DNA of 64,000 bases, taken from Bacteroidales bacterium. GTDB lineage: Bacteria; Bacteroidota; Bacteroidia; Bacteroidales; UBA3824. The position numbers and the translations under genes are program-made. Of this stretch, positions 8,771 to 18,052 are shown one piece after another; the stretch's first letter is position 1, and each line of letters begins with the position of its first letter. The notes below the pieces were generated by a model. The model searched no databases, was not told the origin of the DNA, and saw only the letters and a list, made by a program, of their open reading frames with translations. Location of the stretch: the NCBI GenBank assembly GCA_017535325.1, contig JAFXUC010000058.1, positions 22,227 through 86,226 of the forward strand, given 5' to 3'.

Positions 8771-10063
8771 ATGAATACAAAACTTTTTGCGGTAACGGGC
8801 AATCCTGTTTTACATTCGCTCAGCCCCGTTCTTATGAACTCTGCGGGCTGTGAAAACTATTTCAGGCTTTGCGCCGAAACTGCCGATGAGGCAATAAGAA
8901 CGTTTAAACAACTTGGTTTGCAAGGACTTAATGTTACCGCACCTTTCAAAAAGGACGTTATAAAATACCTTGACTGTTTAACTGACAACGCTAAAAAAGC
9001 CGAGGCGGTAAACTGCATTTTTTATTCTTCTGACAAAAAACTCTGTGGTGACAATACCGATATAAAAGGTGTTGAACTTTCGCTGAAACTCTATCCGCAG
9101 TTTTTACAGCAGAAAAAAATGCTTGTTATCGGCTCGGGCGGTGCAACTCCGGCTGTTATCATTGCAGGACAGAATCTCGGCTTAAATGTTACCGTTACTG
9201 CACGGAATATCAATGCGTTAGAAAATTTAAAACAGCGTTTTGGTGTTTTGACGGCGGATATAAAGAATATCGAAACCTTTGTCAATGATTTTCCTGTGAT
9301 TGTTCAAGCGTTGCCTTCGGGCGTGAAGGTTTTTGAGCCGGAAATTTTAACCTCAGAACATTTGATTTTGGATGCCAATTACAAAAATTCGATTTTTGAA
9401 ATTCCGGCTCAAAAAATCGGCTATAAATTTCTTAGCGGCAAAAATTGGCTTGTAAATCAGGCAGTTCCGGCGTTTGAAAATTTCACCGGCGAAAAAACTT
9501 CTCCCGAAATTATGTACGAGGCTTTGAAAAATTATCAGTTTGATTTTCAGGGCAGAATCGCTTTGACGGGTTTTATGGGTGTCGGCAAGACAACTGCCGG
9601 CAAAAAGTTTGCAGAGTTAACAGGCTACCGTTTTATTGATTCCGATGACGAAATTGAAAAACAGGAGGGCATGAAAATTTCACAAATTTTTGCTGAAAAA
9701 GGCGAGGAATATTTTAGAAAAGTTGAGACGGAGTTTTTGAAATCGCTGTCAAAAGAAAAGAATATTCTTCTTTCTTGCGGCGGAGGTATGGTAAAAACTG
9801 CTGAAAACAGAAAACTTTTGAGAGAAAATTTCTTAAACCTTTGGCTTTACGCGCCAGTAGAGTATTGTTTGGACGGTCTTGATATTTCTAACCGTCCGCT
9901 TTTGCAGTGCGAAAATCCTGTGGAGAAAGCCCGCGAAATGTTTCTTAGCCGCGTGCCTTTTTATGCCGGCGGCGCGTATGCTGTCATTAACGTTGAAAAT
10001 CTTAACAGACAACAAATTGCAGAAAAAATCTATGAACAAGTTAGTAAAACCTTCAAAATATAA
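8771..10063 (+). CDS. aroE-aroK: Shikimate dehydrogenase - shikimate kinase fusion
   Basis: A single 430-residue reading frame joins two consecutive chorismate-pathway enzymes. Residues 1 to about 250 are shikimate dehydrogenase (AroE): NPVLHSLSPV substrate loop, catalytic Lys60 (NVTAPFKK) and Asp97 (GDNTD), and nucleotide loop GSGGATP. Residues about 262-430 are shikimate kinase (AroK): Walker A GFMGVGKT at 267-274, FIDSDDEIE with Asp290/Asp292, GGG at 337-339 and SNRPLL. Both halves keep their active residues, so the product should reduce dehydroshikimate and then phosphorylate shikimate. The 3' end overlaps aroA, the next enzyme of the pathway, by 32 bases. Confidence 0.95.
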   Translation: MNTKLFAVTGNPVLHSLSPVLMNSAGCENYFRLCAETADEAIRTFKQLGLQGLNVTAPFKKDVIKYLDCLTDNAKKAEAVNCIFYSSDKKLCGDNTDIKGVELSLKLYPQFLQQKKMLVIGSGGATPAVIIAGQNLGLNVTVTARNINALENLKQRFGVLTADIKNIETFVNDFPVIVQALPSGVKVFEPEILTSEHLILDANYKNSIFEIPAQKIGYKFLSGKNWLVNQAVPAFENFTGEKTSPEIMYEALKNYQFDFQGRIALTGFMGVGKTTAGKKFAELTGYRFIDSDDEIEKQEGMKISQIFAEKGEEYFRKVETEFLKSLSKEKNILLSCGGGMVKTAENRKLLRENFLNLWLYAPVEYCLDGLDISNRPLLQCENPVEKAREMFLSRVPFYAGGAYAVINVENLNRQQIAEKIYEQVSKTFKI

Positions 10064-11270
10064 TGCGGTTTTAACGATTCCGTCGTCAAAAAGTTATATG
10101 CAAAGGGCGGTGGCTTTGGCTATTTTGGCTGACGGCGAGACCGTTTTGAAAAATCCCGATTTCAGCAACGATTCTTCGGCTGCATTGCAGATTGCCGAAG
10201 ATTTGGGCTGTGAAGTAAAACGCTCAGAAAGTGAAGTCCGTATTACACCGACCGGCGAAATCAAAACACTGAATGTCAGCGTCGGCGAGGCGGGTTTGGG
10301 ATTAAGACTCTTTACGCCGGTTTGCGCTCTTTTTGGCCGGGACATCACTATTTCGGGCAGAGGCTCGCTCCTGAAACGTCCGATGACAATGATGGAAAAA
10401 CCGATGGAAGAACTCGGCGTAACGATTTCGCTTTCAAGTGGTTATGTGCCGTTAACGCTTCACGGCAAACTTCGCGGCGGACATTCTGAAATTGACGGCA
10501 GCGAGTCGTCGCAGTTTTTGACAGGGCTTTTGACCGCCTTGCCGAAAGCCGAAAACGATTCGGTTTTGACGGTTCAGAATTTGAAAAGCGTGCCGTACGT
10601 TCAAATGACCTTGGACATAATCGAAAAGTTCGGCGGCAAGATTGAAAACCTTGATTTTAAGGTGTTTAGAATCAGGGGTTCTCAGCATTTCACGTCAACG
10701 GAGTATCAGGTTGAAGGCGACTGGTCGAGTGCGGCGGCGCATTTGGTTGCTGGTGCGGTTTCTGGCAAAGCGGTTATAAGGGGCTTAAATCCCGAATCTT
10801 TGCAGGCCGACAGAGCCGTTTTGGATGTTTTGACGCAGGTCGGTGCGGATATGAAAATCACTGACAAAGAGATAATTGTAGAGAAAAAGTTGTTGCGTCC
10901 TTTTGTTTTTGATGCGACGGACTCTCCTGATTTGTTTCCCGTTTTGGCGGCTTTGGCTGCTAACTGCGGCGGTGAAAGCGTTATCCGCGGCGTTAACCGT
11001 CTGGCTCACAAGGAGTCTGACCGTGCAACGGCAATCAAGGAAGAATTTTCAAAACTCGGCATAAAAATAGTTTTGGACGGTGATTTTATGCGGATTCAGG
11101 GCGGAAAGATTTCCGGCGGCGTTACGGTTTCGTCAAGAAACGACCACCGTATGGCGTTTTCTTTGGCTGTTGCCGCGCTAAATGCCGACAGTGAGATAGA
11201 AATCTCTGAGGCTCAGTCCGTTGCAAAATCTTATCCGAGGTTTTGGGAAGATTTTGAAGGCGCGGTATAA
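10032..11270 (+). CDS. aroA: 3-phosphoshikimate 1-carboxyvinyltransferase (EPSP synthase)
   Basis: 412 residues starting at ATG 10032 (MNKLVKPSKYNAVLTIPSSK). A longer frame opens at 9879, but its extra 51 residues lie inside the shikimate kinase coding sequence and look unlike the family, so I reject that start. EPSPS landmarks are intact: SSKSYMQRA, SESSQFLTGLL, DWSSAAAHL, DSPDLFPVLAALA, HKESDRA and RNDHRMA. The loop normally written GNAGTAMRP in the E. coli class is GEAGLGLRLF here, which I recall from other Bacteroidota enzymes. It transfers enolpyruvate from PEP to shikimate-3-phosphate and follows aroE-aroK in the same unit. Confidence 0.93.
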   Translation: MNKLVKPSKYNAVLTIPSSKSYMQRAVALAILADGETVLKNPDFSNDSSAALQIAEDLGCEVKRSESEVRITPTGEIKTLNVSVGEAGLGLRLFTPVCALFGRDITISGRGSLLKRPMTMMEKPMEELGVTISLSSGYVPLTLHGKLRGGHSEIDGSESSQFLTGLLTALPKAENDSVLTVQNLKSVPYVQMTLDIIEKFGGKIENLDFKVFRIRGSQHFTSTEYQVEGDWSSAAAHLVAGAVSGKAVIRGLNPESLQADRAVLDVLTQVGADMKITDKEIIVEKKLLRPFVFDATDSPDLFPVLAALAANCGGESVIRGVNRLAHKESDRATAIKEEFSKLGIKIVLDGDFMRIQGGKISGGVTVSSRNDHRMAFSLAVAALNADSEIEISEAQSVAKSYPRFWEDFEGAV

Positions 11271-11330
11271 TATGAAAATTCCGTATTAAATTTTTTTTCC
11301 TGAAAAATTCTGATTTTAGAAAAAAAAATG

Positions 11331-11338
11331 TAATTTTG
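11331..11338 (+). promoter_or_regulatory. -7 element TAATTTTG for mrdA-rodA
   Basis: TAATTTTG matches TAnnTTTG, 31 bases upstream of the mrdA ATG, in the gap after aroA. Confidence 0.6.
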
Positions 11339-11369
11339 TCTGCTACTTTTTTTTACGTCAGGAAACAAA

Positions 11370-13202
11370 ATGAACGAAACTAAATATTCTGAAAGGCGGT
11401 TTGTCATAGGCGGAATTTTTTGTGTCATAGCACTGATTTATGTCGTAAAACTTTTTACGATTCAGGTTATGGATTCAAGTTACAAACTCTCCGCAGAAAG
11501 CAACGTTTTCCGCAGGGTTATCGACTATCCTGCGCGTGGACTTGTTTTTGACAGAACCGGCAAGTTGTTGGTATTCAACGAGTCAACATACGACGTACTT
11601 GTTACTCCTAACGCCGTTTCAGAGTTTGACACTTTGGATTTGTGCAATATTCTGGGAATTACCATAGAATATTTTAGGACAGAACTCAATAAGGCGATCA
11701 AATACGCACCGTATAAGGAAAGTGTTATTTTTAAGCAACTTACAAAGCAGCGTTATTCTGTCTTGCAGGAAAAAATGTACAAGTTTCCGGGTTTTGACAT
11801 TCAGAAACGTACGGCAAGACGTTACGCTTATCCGTATGCCGCCCATGTTTTGGGGTATATCCGTGAGGCTGACACTTCGCTAATCAACCGCGACCCTTAT
11901 TACAAGGCGGGCGATTATGTCGGAGTATCCGGCATAGAAAAATCTTACGAAAAGGAATTGCGCGGCGTCAAAGGCTCGAAAATATATATCGTTGACGTTA
12001 AAAACAGGGTTCAGGGCAAGTACAAGGACGGCAAGTACGATTCGGCGGCTGTTGTAGGCGAAAACGTTACTTCAACTCTTGACATTGATTTGCAGGTTTA
12101 CGGTGAAAAGTTGATGCAAAACAAAGTCGGAGCGATTGTGGCTATCGAACCTAAAACCGGCGAAATTCTGGCTTTGGTTTCAACGCCCGGTTACGACCCT
12201 AACTTGCTTGTGGGCAGCGATATGGCGGTTAATTATCCTAAACTTGTAAGAGACCGTTTCCGCCCGATGTACAACCGTGCGATTATGGGCTGTTATCCTC
12301 CGGGCTCAACTTTTAAGACGATTAACGCTTTAATCGGCTTGCATGAAGGCGTTATCGGTCCTACGACTTCGTTTCCCTGCAACGGCGGTTTCAGCATCGG
12401 ACGCCACATCGTAAAATGTCACCACGGCGGCTCGTTGGATTTGATTTCGGCTATTGAACACTCCTGCAATACATATTTCTGCCACGAGTTTACCAGAATT
12501 ATCGGCGACAGAAAGTACGGCAGGGCTGACAGTGCGTATTCAAACTGGCGGCGCAGGGTTCAGTCTTTCGGTCTCGGTAAAAAACTCGGCAGCGACCTTT
12601 CTCAGGAGGTTAACGGAATTATTTATTCAAAGGATTATTTCAACAGGTTTTACGGCGAGGGACATTGGAGCGCAACGACGATAATTTCGTTGTCAATAGG
12701 TCAGGGCGAGTTGAGTTTTTCGCCGCTGCAGATTTGCAACGCCTGCGCAACTATCGCAAACAGAGGACATTACATGATTCCACACATTGTCAAGACAATC
12801 GGAAAAGACATTCCCGTTGACTCGCGCTTTTACGAGCCTCAGGAGACTGGTATTAAGGATGAATATTTTGAAACCGTGATTCAGGGTATGTATCAGGTTT
12901 GTGAAATGGGTACGGGACGCTCGGCGAGAGTCCCCGGCGTAAAAGTCTGCGGCAAAACGGGTACGGCTCAAAACCCCCACGGCAAAGACCACTCCATTTT
13001 TGAAGCCTTTGCGCCTATGGACGACCCGAAAATCGCGATTGCGGTTTATGTTGAAAACGGCGGTTTCGGAGCAACCTACGCCGCGCCGATTGCAGGTCTT
13101 ATGATTGAAAAGTACCTAAACGACACAATTACCCGCAAAGACGTGGAACAGAGAATGTTCAACGCAAATTTGATGAATATCGATGCACAAATGAAAAATT
13201 AG
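11370..13202 (+). CDS. mrdA: Penicillin-binding protein 2 (elongasome transpeptidase)
   Basis: 610 residues. A D,D-transpeptidase that cross-links peptidoglycan during cell elongation. An N-terminal membrane anchor (about 10-32) is followed by the PBP dimerisation region (RGLVFDRTGKLL) and the transpeptidase domain: nucleophile Ser313 in PPGSTFK, SCNTYF, and KTGTAQ starting at Lys529. rodA follows three bases after the stop, as is normal for mrdA-rodA. The mreC/mreD genes that often precede the pair are not here; aroA is the upstream neighbour. Confidence 0.93.
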   Translation: MNETKYSERRFVIGGIFCVIALIYVVKLFTIQVMDSSYKLSAESNVFRRVIDYPARGLVFDRTGKLLVFNESTYDVLVTPNAVSEFDTLDLCNILGITIEYFRTELNKAIKYAPYKESVIFKQLTKQRYSVLQEKMYKFPGFDIQKRTARRYAYPYAAHVLGYIREADTSLINRDPYYKAGDYVGVSGIEKSYEKELRGVKGSKIYIVDVKNRVQGKYKDGKYDSAAVVGENVTSTLDIDLQVYGEKLMQNKVGAIVAIEPKTGEILALVSTPGYDPNLLVGSDMAVNYPKLVRDRFRPMYNRAIMGCYPPGSTFKTINALIGLHEGVIGPTTSFPCNGGFSIGRHIVKCHHGGSLDLISAIEHSCNTYFCHEFTRIIGDRKYGRADSAYSNWRRRVQSFGLGKKLGSDLSQEVNGIIYSKDYFNRFYGEGHWSATTIISLSIGQGELSFSPLQICNACATIANRGHYMIPHIVKTIGKDIPVDSRFYEPQETGIKDEYFETVIQGMYQVCEMGTGRSARVPGVKVCGKTGTAQNPHGKDHSIFEAFAPMDDPKIAIAVYVENGGFGATYAAPIAGLMIEKYLNDTITRKDVEQRMFNANLMNIDAQMKN

Positions 13203-13205
13203 AAA

Positions 13206-14636
13206 ATGAGCAAACAGAGAGGAGCAAACATAATTTCTTCGTTGGACTGGCCGGTTTTGATTTTGTACTCAGTCCTTGTTTTTATGGGCTGGCTTAATAT
13301 TTATGCGGCCGTTTATGACGAAAAATACACAAGCATTTTTGATTTCGGGGCGCGTTACGGAAAACAACTCGTCTGGATTGGTGTGTCATACGTTATCATC
13401 ATTTTGATAATGGCGTCAAACTACCGCATTTATTCCGTCCTGTCGTATTTTATTTACGGAGGGATAATTGTCTTGCTGGCTCTTGTGCTCGTCGCGGGAA
13501 AGGAAAGCCACGGCGCAAAGTCGTGGTTTGAACTCGGCATGTTCAAAATCCAGCCCTCGGAGTTCGCAAAATTCGCAACCGCGCTCGCCTTGTCGAGGTT
13601 TATGTCAGCCTTTGAATTTGACATGAAAAAAATCAAAAACCTTGTTATCGCCGTCGGAATTATACTTCTGCCTGCAGGTCTTATCCTCTTGCAGCCCGAT
13701 ATGGGTTCGGTTTTGGTGTATTTCAGCATGATTTTCGTGTTTTACAGACAGGGACTTTCGGGAATTTTTCTCTGGCTCGTGGTTATGGGAATCGGAATTT
13801 TTGTTACGACACTTCAATACGAACTTATCGTCATAATTGCCGCGCTTGTAATAGTGGCTGGTATTTGGTATTTGGCGTTGGGCAAAAATCTGATTAACAG
13901 CCTTATAGGTGTCGGGTCAATAATTGTTTTGAGCGGAATTTTCTGGGTTGTCAACCATTTTCTCCTGCATGACAAATTTCAACTTCACATCTTGGTGGTT
14001 GCCGCAAGTGCGGTTTTGGTGCCGGCGGTTTTGGTTTACAGTTACATAAAAAAAGACTGGATTGCCTCGTTTGTTATGATTGGTCTGATAGGCTGTTTTG
14101 CTGTGGTCTTTTCTGTGGATTTTGTTTTTCACAACATTATGACCGCCCATCAGCAGACGCTTATAAACGTGTTTTTGGGACTTGAAAACGACCCGCAGGG
14201 TACTGAATACAACGTTGTTCAAAGCAAAATCGCAATCGGTTCAGGCGGTTTTTCGGGCAAGGGTTATTTGCAGGGAACGCAGACAAAATTCAATTTCGTA
14301 CCTGAGCAGGCAACGGACTTTATTTTCTGCACGGTAGGCGAGGAGTGGGGCTTTGTCGGTGCGGTGGTGGTTATAGGCCTATTTATGTGGTTGATTCTGA
14401 GAATCATTTATTTGGCGGAAAAACAGCGGTCGCCTTTTGCGCGGATTTACGGGTATTGCGTGGCGAGCATTCTGTTTTTTCACATCGCCATCAACCTCGG
14501 AATGACAATCGGACTTGTCCCCGTCATAGGAATACCTCTGCCGTTTTTCTCCTACGGAGGCAGTTCTTTGTGGTCTTTTACGATATTGCTGTTCATTTTT
14601 GTACGGATGGACGCGTCAAGAGACGAGTTGCTCTGA
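13206..14636 (+). CDS. rodA: Rod-shape-determining protein RodA
   Basis: 476 residues, a polytopic SEDS glycosyltransferase that polymerises lipid II together with PBP2. Typical features: KSWFELGMFKIQPSEFAKFA, FVPEQATDFIFCTVGEEWG and the C-terminal GIPLPFFSYGGSSL. It is longer than E. coli RodA (about 370) because of extra hydrophobic segments in the middle (about 200-300), a size I associate with Bacteroidota RodA proteins. It forms a unit with mrdA. Confidence 0.93.
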   Translation: MSKQRGANIISSLDWPVLILYSVLVFMGWLNIYAAVYDEKYTSIFDFGARYGKQLVWIGVSYVIIILIMASNYRIYSVLSYFIYGGIIVLLALVLVAGKESHGAKSWFELGMFKIQPSEFAKFATALALSRFMSAFEFDMKKIKNLVIAVGIILLPAGLILLQPDMGSVLVYFSMIFVFYRQGLSGIFLWLVVMGIGIFVTTLQYELIVIIAALVIVAGIWYLALGKNLINSLIGVGSIIVLSGIFWVVNHFLLHDKFQLHILVVAASAVLVPAVLVYSYIKKDWIASFVMIGLIGCFAVVFSVDFVFHNIMTAHQQTLINVFLGLENDPQGTEYNVVQSKIAIGSGGFSGKGYLQGTQTKFNFVPEQATDFIFCTVGEEWGFVGAVVVIGLFMWLILRIIYLAEKQRSPFARIYGYCVASILFFHIAINLGMTIGLVPVIGIPLPFFSYGGSSLWSFTILLFIFVRMDASRDELL

Positions 14637-14688
14637 AAAAAAAGAGAAAAAAAGTTTCATAAAATTTTTGTTTTTCAAAAAAAGGTTT

Positions 14689-14697
14689 TACCTTTGC
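14689..14697 (+). promoter_or_regulatory. -7 element TACCTTTGC for tRNA-Tyr
   Basis: TACCTTTGC lies 23 bases upstream of the tRNA, with TTTTTG at 14665-14670 as the -33 partner (18-base spacing). Confidence 0.75.
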
Positions 14698-14720
14698 AGC
14701 GCAATTTTATGAAAGCAACT

Positions 14721-14802
14721 GGGAAGTTTCCAGAGCGGTCAAATGGGGCAGACTGTAAATCTGTTGTCTACGACTTCGGTGGTTCGAATCCATCACTTCC
14801 CA
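14721..14802 (+). tRNA. tRNA-Tyr (anticodon GTA)
   Basis: The acceptor stem GGGAAGT/ACTTCCC encloses a long-variable-arm (class II) tRNA. The anticodon GTA is at 14755-14757 in the loop CTGTAAA. The T-arm is GGTTCGAATCC. CCA is not encoded. Confidence 0.94.
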
Positions 14803-14818
14803 CTTATCAGCAAAAATC

Positions 14819-14859
14819 AAAACGCCGGTTCGTGTTTTTTTCGAAACGGTGTTTTTTTT
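14819..14859 (+). terminator. Terminator after tRNA-Tyr
   Basis: Hairpin with arms AACGCCGGTTCG and CGAAACGGTGTT (one mismatch), ending in a run of eight T. The remaining sequence between rodA and the chemotaxis gene holds only the tRNA and its promoter. Confidence 0.8.
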
Positions 14860-14944
14860 GTATTTAACTTTCTTTTACTATTATTCGGCAAAATATTTGT
14901 GTTATTTTTTTTTCGTACGGTTATATTAAAAAAACAATCTAAAT

Positions 14945-16753
14945 ATGGAGAAATTATTAAATCTGTTTACAAGGCAGACTTTGAAAGGCAAGGTTATAAT
15001 GGGTTTGTGTATGGCTGCTATGCCATTGCTGATTACTGCAATCATTATGATTGTAAAGACTACAACCGTTAATTCTCATGCCAACCAGTTAGCCAACAAA
15101 TATTTGGAAATCGTCAAGATGTGCGATGCCACTGACGAGACGAGTTATCTGGCTGTCCTCGAAGTGGAGGAGTATGTCAGAGACCGTGCAGATCACGACC
15201 TTCAAGACAATATCGGATATATGTCGGAAGCGGCTGCGTATTTGGATACGTTGAGAGAACTTCTTAACGACAAAACTTTGGACGACAGTTTGCGTATCTG
15301 GCTGCGCGGGCTTGAAGGCGTCAGAAGTGATTTTAAGCAGGTTTTTACGACGGCATGGCTCGCTAACGACAAGCGTCTGACTATTTGGGACGATATTGTT
15401 GTTTTAAGGAAAAATTTGACAGACAACCTTTTAACCATCAGTCACAGGAGTTCTGACATTTCGGCTGTACTTGCCGAAAGAGCCGCAAGACTTATTTCCG
15501 AGGCCACTCCGATGGACTCTCTTGACGTTGAGGGGCATTTTGACCAATACGACCCGCAAATTTCGAGAGTGCTTGCAAGGCTCAGCCAGACTGCGCCTAA
15601 TTCAGAAATGCAGACAATCAACTCTCAATATGCACAATTAACCGAATTGGTGAAATCATATACCGAAAATTCAGTGATTGCTTTTACCAATATGCACACA
15701 ATCAGTGATAAAAGTCTTGAAGGTTATAATTTCTGCTTTAAAATTTCGCAACTTATTTCGGGGTTGGTTGATAGTACGGCTTTTGAAATCGACACTTCGC
15801 TGTTTTCTACGAGGTTGATGGTAATCATCGGTTTGCTGATTTCTCTGTTTGTGATTTTTATAACGGCTGCCGTGATGCAGAAAACGCTTGTTGAGCCTCT
15901 TAGAAAAGGCATACGCGCGGCAACGGAACTTTCAGAAGGCAACCTTAACGTCAAGATTGAAAAAACCGAAACGGAAGACGAAGTCGGACTGTTGCAAAAT
16001 TCCATGGCGCAACTTCTTGACAATATAAAACTTATTATCACTTCTATTGCTGAGTGTTCTTCTGAGATTTCCTCGGCAAGCACCCGTCTTAATCAGGCGA
16101 GCGGTATGATGAGTTCTTCCGCCAACGATCAGGCGGCATCTGCGGAGGAGGTTTCTTCTTCGATTGAGGAGATGGCCTCTGCTATCGGTCAGAACAACGA
16201 CAACGCCCGCGAAACCGAAAAAATCGCGCTCAGCACCTCGGAGACGATTAAGCAGTGCAGTCAGACGGCTGAAAAATCCGTCAAGGCGATGAACCTTATC
16301 GCTGAAAAAATTTCGATTGTTGACGAAATCGCTTTCCAGACCAACCTTCTGGCTCTTAACGCGGCTGTTGAAGCGGCAAGGGCTGGCGAACACGGAAAAG
16401 GTTTTGCCGTGGTTGCGGCGGAGGTCAAAAAACTTGCCGAGCGCAGTGCGCTGGCGGCAAAAGAAATCGACGTTGTAAGCAAGGACGGTCAGACTGTGGC
16501 TAAGGACACTGGCGAGGCGTTTGCCTCTGTCTTGCCGGATATTGAAAGAACTTCGGTTTTGGTTCAGGAGATTGCCGCCTCATGCTCCGAGCAGGCTACG
16601 GGCAGCGACCAAATCAACACCGCCGTTCAGCATTTCAACCAGACAACACAGCAGTTTGCTTCTTTGGCTCAGGAAATGTCCGACAACAGCAGCACACTTT
16701 TCTCGCTCGCCGAAAGACTTTCAGAACTTATTAAATTTTTTAAAACCGAATAA
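14945..16753 (+). CDS. Methyl-accepting chemotaxis protein
   Basis: 602 residues. Membrane helix 1 (about 18-38), a periplasmic helical sensor domain of about 250 residues, membrane helix 2 (about 290-312), a HAMP domain, then the cytoplasmic coiled-coil signalling domain whose tip reads [20 protein letters not shown], followed by [18 protein letters not shown]. This tip normally docks CheA/CheW. No CheA, CheW, CheY or motility gene is visible in the window, and chemoreceptors are uncommon in gut Bacteroidales. Two outer-membrane protein genes follow at 3- and 4-base spacing, suggesting one unit. The ligand is unknown. Confidence 0.92.
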   Translation: MEKLLNLFTRQTLKGKVIMGLCMAAMPLLITAIIMIVKTTTVNSHANQLANKYLEIVKMCDATDETSYLAVLEVEEYVRDRADHDLQDNIGYMSEAAAYLDTLRELLNDKTLDDSLRIWLRGLEGVRSDFKQVFTTAWLANDKRLTIWDDIVVLRKNLTDNLLTISHRSSDISAVLAERAARLISEATPMDSLDVEGHFDQYDPQISRVLARLSQTAPNSEMQTINSQYAQLTELVKSYTENSVIAFTNMHTISDKSLEGYNFCFKISQLISGLVDSTAFEIDTSLFSTRLMVIIGLLISLFVIFITAAVMQKTLVEPLRKGIRAATELSEGNLNVKIEKTETEDEVGLLQNSMAQLLDNIKLIITSIAECSSEISSASTRLNQASGMMSSSANDQAASAEEVSSSIEEMASAIGQNNDNARETEKIALSTSETIKQCSQTAEKSVKAMNLIAEKISIVDEIAFQTNLLALNAAVEAARAGEHGKGFAVVAAEVKKLAERSALAAKEIDVVSKDGQTVAKDTGEAFASVLPDIERTSVLVQEIAASCSEQATGSDQINTAVQHFNQTTQQFASLAQEMSDNSSTLFSLAERLSELIKFFKTE

Positions 16754-16756
16754 TCA

Positions 16757-17539
16757 ATGAAGAAAAAAATTTTAACATTGGCCTGCGCCCTGCTTTGCGG
16801 TTTTGGCGCATCGGCTCAGGAGGAGGAAGATTTTGACGCTGAGGAAACCTCCGGCGTTGCGTTCAGCGGCGGTTTTGACCTTACAAGTGCGTATGTTTGG
16901 AGAGGCAACCTGCTTTTGCACGGTGCCAATTTCCAGCCGTATTTGGAATTTTACGCGGGTAATTTTACGCTCGGACTTTGGAACTGTACGGATTTTAACG
17001 GTATCTTAAAAGAATTTGACATTTATGCCTCTTATACTGCCGGTCAGGTAAGTTTCACCCTGACGGATTATTTTACGCAGGAGGACAGTTATTCGCCCGA
17101 TGCCCCGAAATACGGCAATTATAAGTCTGACGAAACGGCGCATGCCTTTGAGTTTTCAGTTGACTGGGTAAGCGACTTTGGTCTTGACGCCTCGTTCAAC
17201 ATTCTGTTCTACGGTGCCGACAAGAAATATTGGTTGGAAGACGATGACCCTGATGAGGCTACCAAAAACGCTTACGGAACGTATTTTGAACTCGGCTATA
17301 CGGCGGATGTAAAAGGCGTTGAATTTCGTCCTTTTGCGGGAATGGTTTTCAATCCTTCTACTTGGTATGGCGACGGCACGGGTACGCACGACGGTTTCAA
17401 CGTTGTCAACCTCGGCGTAAAAGTATCAAAAGAAATTAAAATCACCGACAAGTTCAAATTGCCGGTCTACGCTGCCTTCGGTTACAATCCGCAGGCTGAT
17501 GACGTAGCCGCTTTTGCAGGTTTCAACATTGGATTTTAG
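16757..17539 (+). CDS. Outer-membrane beta-barrel protein, TorF-like
   Basis: 260 residues with a signal peptide (MKKKILTLACALLCGFGASAQ), an acidic linker, then alternating amphipathic strands and a C-terminal aromatic residue (NIGF), as in outer-membrane barrels. The start of the barrel, FDLTSAYVWRG, resembles the TorF/Gcw_chp family of putative porins. It lies 3 bases after the chemoreceptor gene and 4 bases before another barrel gene, so the three are probably co-transcribed. The transport role is inferred only from the fold. Confidence 0.72.
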   Translation: MKKKILTLACALLCGFGASAQEEEDFDAEETSGVAFSGGFDLTSAYVWRGNLLLHGANFQPYLEFYAGNFTLGLWNCTDFNGILKEFDIYASYTAGQVSFTLTDYFTQEDSYSPDAPKYGNYKSDETAHAFEFSVDWVSDFGLDASFNILFYGADKKYWLEDDDPDEATKNAYGTYFELGYTADVKGVEFRPFAGMVFNPSTWYGDGTGTHDGFNVVNLGVKVSKEIKITDKFKLPVYAAFGYNPQADDVAAFAGFNIGF

Positions 17540-17543
17540 CGGT

Positions 17544-17966
17544 ATGAAAACAAGGTTTGTACTTTGTTTTTCGGCAGTTCTTTTTTCCGGCGGCGTTTCC
17601 GCACAAAGCGATGACGGCTGGTTTACGGGCAAGGCGGCTTTGGGTTATAAGTTTTGCTCGTTTGACTATATTTATAACTTGGAAAACCATTTATCGTTTG
17701 GTACGGGCTTGGGCGGGTCTTTTTATGACGGAGCGGATTGTTTTTTTGATGCGTCGCTCAGAGTGCGCCCTTTCGGAAAAAAGAGAGTTATGCCCGCCTT
17801 GTGGCTGTCTTACGGTTATATGACAAAAGAAAAGACTCCGGTTTTTATGCCGGAGTTTTTTCTTGAAAGCGGCAGACTTGCCCCCGTAAGAGCGGCTTTT
17901 GGCTTTGGCGGAATGTTTTTCGGCTCGAAGAAATATATAAAGGCGGGGATTGCCGTGGAATTTTGA
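17544..17966 (+). CDS. Small outer-membrane barrel-like protein
   Basis: 140 residues counted from ATG 17544, which begins a standard signal peptide (MKTRFVLCFSAVLFSGGVSAQ). An in-frame ATG at 17514 lies inside the previous gene and would put ten residues before the signal, so I reject it. The mature part alternates aromatic and polar residues (LGYKFCSFDYIYNL, LSFGTGLGGSFY) and ends in VEF, as small eight-strand barrels do. No family is recognised. A terminator-like hairpin lies within the coding sequence at 17834-17861. Confidence 0.65.
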   Translation: MKTRFVLCFSAVLFSGGVSAQSDDGWFTGKAALGYKFCSFDYIYNLENHLSFGTGLGGSFYDGADCFFDASLRVRPFGKKRVMPALWLSYGYMTKEKTPVFMPEFFLESGRLAPVRAAFGFGGMFFGSKKYIKAGIAVEF

Positions 17967-17987
17967 AAAAAAAGTTTCAAAAAAAGT

Positions 17988-18019
17988 TTTGTATGTTGAA
18001 AAAATTTACTTACATTTGG
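17988..18019 (+). promoter_or_regulatory. Promoter for pspA (-33 TTTG, -7 TACATTTGG)
   Basis: TTTG at 17988-17991 and TACATTTGG at 18011-18019 are separated by 19 bases, 33 bases upstream of the pspA ATG. Confidence 0.7.
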
Positions 18020-18052
18020 GCGGTAAATTAATAAACGCAAATTAAAATTAGT

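Noticed and set aside
9879..10031. Longer start for aroA at 9879
   Set aside because: The extra 51 residues are a shifted reading of the shikimate kinase sequence; homology begins at ATG 10032.
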